A DNA stretch of 64,000 nucleotides from Acaricomes phytoseiuli DSM 14247 (GTDB lineage Bacteria > Actinomycetota > Actinomycetes > Actinomycetales > Micrococcaceae): assembly GCF_000376245.1 (NCBI RefSeq), contig NZ_AQXM01000062.1, positions 1 to 64,000 of the forward strand. The letters run 5' to 3'. Of the stretch, positions 62,450-64,000 are shown in pieces; within the stretch, counting starts at the first letter, position 1, and each line of letters opens with the position of its first letter. The position numbers were made by a program, and so were the translations under genes. A model generated the notes under the pieces. The model saw nothing but the letters and a program-made list of their open reading frames with translations. It made no database searches and was not told the origin of the DNA.

Positions 62450-63283
62450 ATGATCTCCGGCGAACTGTACCTGGGGCATAGCAGTCTGCCTTTTCTCTCC
62501 ACGCTGCGCCTGTATCTTCCACCGAGCGCGTTCACTGATGCTGAGCGGACGCTGATCGAGCAGAACTCACCGCTTGTCACAGAGCGGATGCAGACCGATG
62601 TTCAAGAACTCGCCGACTCTTTGAACCGCACGGTGTTCAGGTGGCCCGCACTGATCCCGCCGCCGGATACGGAGAGGGTCCGGAGCCTGCAGTTGCACGA
62701 AGGCTCCCCCGTGATTTTCAATATCAGCCAGCTACGCCTGCGAACGGTGGAGACCATGGTCCATTTGGCTTCCGGCCCTTCCCGACCACTGGCTGAGCTG
62801 ATCTTCGATCGGGAGACCATCGCGGAGCTCGAGGCGCAACTGCCCGACGGGCAGGAACCTCTGACCCGCACCTCAAGCTGGGGCATCCCCTTCAGCTGGT
62901 TCGTACTGATCTCTGAAGGCGACCGGACCGAAGTGGTGGAATCCCAGACGAAAGTGATCACGGTGCGCGTCCAAGTCCCACTGCCGGTAGCAGTCGAACG
63001 CCTGGAGGGTGCGATATCGATCTTGGAGAACTCAGCCCCGGAACTCGATCTACTGGAAGAGCTGCGCTCGCTGCGGGCCTGGATCGACGGCCTCGACCCG
63101 GAAGGGGCGATGGAACTGGACTACGGCGCCATCGCGGACCGGATCTACCCGGACGATTCGCCCATGGACGTTCGCTTGGGCCTGGAATCGATTGCCGAGG
63201 GGGATCTCACCGGGGCCGCGGCGGCTTACCGGAGGCTGGCTTCGCGCTGGATCCCGATCCGTCAGCTCGCCAGGGCCTCTTGA
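62450..63283 (+). CDS. hypothetical protein coupled to xth
   Basis: 277 residues from the ATG at 62450, one base past the xth stop. I do not recognise the family. It is soluble and acidic, with MISGELYLGHSSLPFLSTLR at the start, LRTVETMVHLASGPSRPLAE and RVQVPLPVAVERLEGAISIL further on, and Leu/Ala/Glu-rich helices at the end. Only its position, directly behind xth, hints at any link to DNA repair. Ends 4 nt from the convergent LacI-type gene. Confidence 0.75.
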   Translation: MISGELYLGHSSLPFLSTLRLYLPPSAFTDAERTLIEQNSPLVTERMQTDVQELADSLNRTVFRWPALIPPPDTERVRSLQLHEGSPVIFNISQLRLRTVETMVHLASGPSRPLAELIFDRETIAELEAQLPDGQEPLTRTSSWGIPFSWFVLISEGDRTEVVESQTKVITVRVQVPLPVAVERLEGAISILENSAPELDLLEELRSLRAWIDGLDPEGAMELDYGAIADRIYPDDSPMDVRLGLESIAEGDLTGAAAAYRRLASRWIPIRQLARAS

Positions 63284-63287
63284 GAAA

Positions 63288-64000
63288 TCAACCAGCCGCC
63301 GGGCAGCTGATTCCACTGCTGGGCTTCGCGGTACTGGATCTCAGCACGAGCTCTATCGGGGCTTGAATACTGCGCAAGGGCGTCTCGTCCTGAAGGTGGC
63401 TCAGAAGCAACTCAGCGGCTTGCCGCCCCTGCGCCAGAGGATCCTGCCGGATCGTGGTCAGACCGGCGGCGGCTGAAAAATCGTGATCGTCGATGCCGAT
63501 CACCGAGAGTTCCTCTGGCACCGAGATGCCGCGGCTGCGAGCCTCCCAGATGACGCCCAGCGCCATCTCATCCGAGGCGCAGAAGATCGCAGTGGGTCGC
63601 GGAGCAGCTGCGTCGAATAGCTGGGAGGCGGCGCGCTGGCCGCCGGTCACCGTGAACCCGCCGCGCAGCTGCCATTCCGGCCGAACCGGCACTCCCGCGC
63701 TCTTCAGGGCGTCCAGATAGGCTGCGCTGCGCAATCGCGGTACCGCGAAATCCCGATGATCCTGACCATCACCGCCCAGTATGGCGATCTCCCGGTGGCC
63801 AAGCTCAAGAAGATGGTCGACAGCGCGCCGGGCCGCCTGGTAATCATCGATGCCCACCTTATGCACCCCCTCCACTGGGCCGCCCAGAGCCATCAGGGGG
63901 ATCTCGGTGCGATGCAAATGCTCCAGTTCCGAAGTATTCAGATCCAGGCAGAGCACGACCAGCGCATCGATCTGCTTCCGCAGCATAGTGTGCTCGAACA
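63288..64000 (-). CDS. LacI-family transcriptional regulator, N-terminus outside the window
   Basis: The last 237 codons are present; the frame stays open to the right edge, so the helix-turn-helix part is missing. The sugar-binding fold of LacI/GalR is clear: DDYQAARRAVDHLLELGHRE, IAILGGDGQDHRDFA, PTAIFCASDEMALGVIWEAR, and ELSVIGIDDHDFSAAAGLTT with TTIRQDP near the C-terminus. It should respond to a sugar or nucleoside; which one cannot be seen. Confidence 0.92.
   Translation of the reverse strand, partial: FEHTMLRKQIDALVVLCLDLNTSELEHLHRTEIPLMALGGPVEGVHKVGIDDYQAARRAVDHLLELGHREIAILGGDGQDHRDFAVPRLRSAAYLDALKSAGVPVRPEWQLRGGFTVTGGQRAASQLFDAAAPRPTAIFCASDEMALGVIWEARSRGISVPEELSVIGIDDHDFSAAAGLTTIRQDPLAQGRQAAELLLSHLQDETPLRSIQAPIELVLRSSTAKPSSGISCPAAG

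Noticed and set aside
1-64000. CRISPR array
   Set aside because: I saw no regularly spaced direct repeats of 25-40 nt and no cas genes in the window.

Overview
The window is a chromosomal segment of a high-GC actinobacterium. Gene content and protein style point to Micrococcales, near Arthrobacter, Renibacterium or Psychromicrobium. The signs are GTG starts, a RamB-type regulator beside isocitrate lyase, the purS-purQ-purL overlap, DUF3151 beside class II aldolase, and a CPA1 antiporter and LtrA of the Arthrobacter type. Placement below family level is inference. Most of it is core metabolism, with a few accessory patches.

Layout. 1-1.8 kb: the tail of an IS3-type transposase and two divergent small HTH regulators with repeated operator-like sites, which look like a mobile-element remnant. 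1.8-9.3 kb: cstA with a ybdD-like partner, a large secreted subtilase, and an M23 metallopeptidase gene split by an in-frame stop. 9.3-14.5 kb: glyoxylate shunt (ramB, aceA, and aceB with a frameshift), then a decayed SRPBCC gene. 14.5-20.4 kb: a TetR regulator, a ParB-like small protein, an unrecognised 481-aa protein, and betB-betA. 20.5-28.8 kb: a type VII secretion-like locus made of an RDD/propeller membrane protein, an Ig-like surface protein and a 1481-aa EssC/EccC-type ATPase. 28.9-33.5 kb: tRNA-Ser(GGA), SRP RNA, gluQ, dnaX, recR. 33.5-40.3 kb: three VOC proteins, aspartate kinase with an internal beta-subunit start, an acetyltransferase, an antiporter, a conserved protein, and a broken SSI-like lipoprotein. 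40.3-48.5 kb: purS-purQ-purL, MscS, small conserved genes, a nitrilase and purA. 48.6-56.8 kb: LtrA, DUF3151-fba, a SpoU methylase, a frameshifted secretory lipase, HAD phosphatase, TspO, pyrE and nadE. 56.8-60.3 kb: a sulfide-oxidation pair (SQR plus an MBL/rhodanese protein) behind a 28-bp perfect palindrome and a GntR regulator. 60.4-64 kb: membrane protein, xth, an unknown protein and a LacI regulator cut by the window edge.

Two themes stand out. First, five genes are broken by small lesions: M23 (nonsense), aceB, the lipase and the SSI-like lipoprotein (frame changes), and the SRPBCC gene (nonsense plus truncation). This suggests genome decay or uncorrected sequence errors. Second, two very long perfect hairpins, with 27-bp and 35-bp arms, share a core in which every difference between copies is compensated on the other arm, so they look like members of a mobile or structural repeat family. 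The most system-like accessory loci are the type VII-like cluster and the palindrome-controlled sulfide module.
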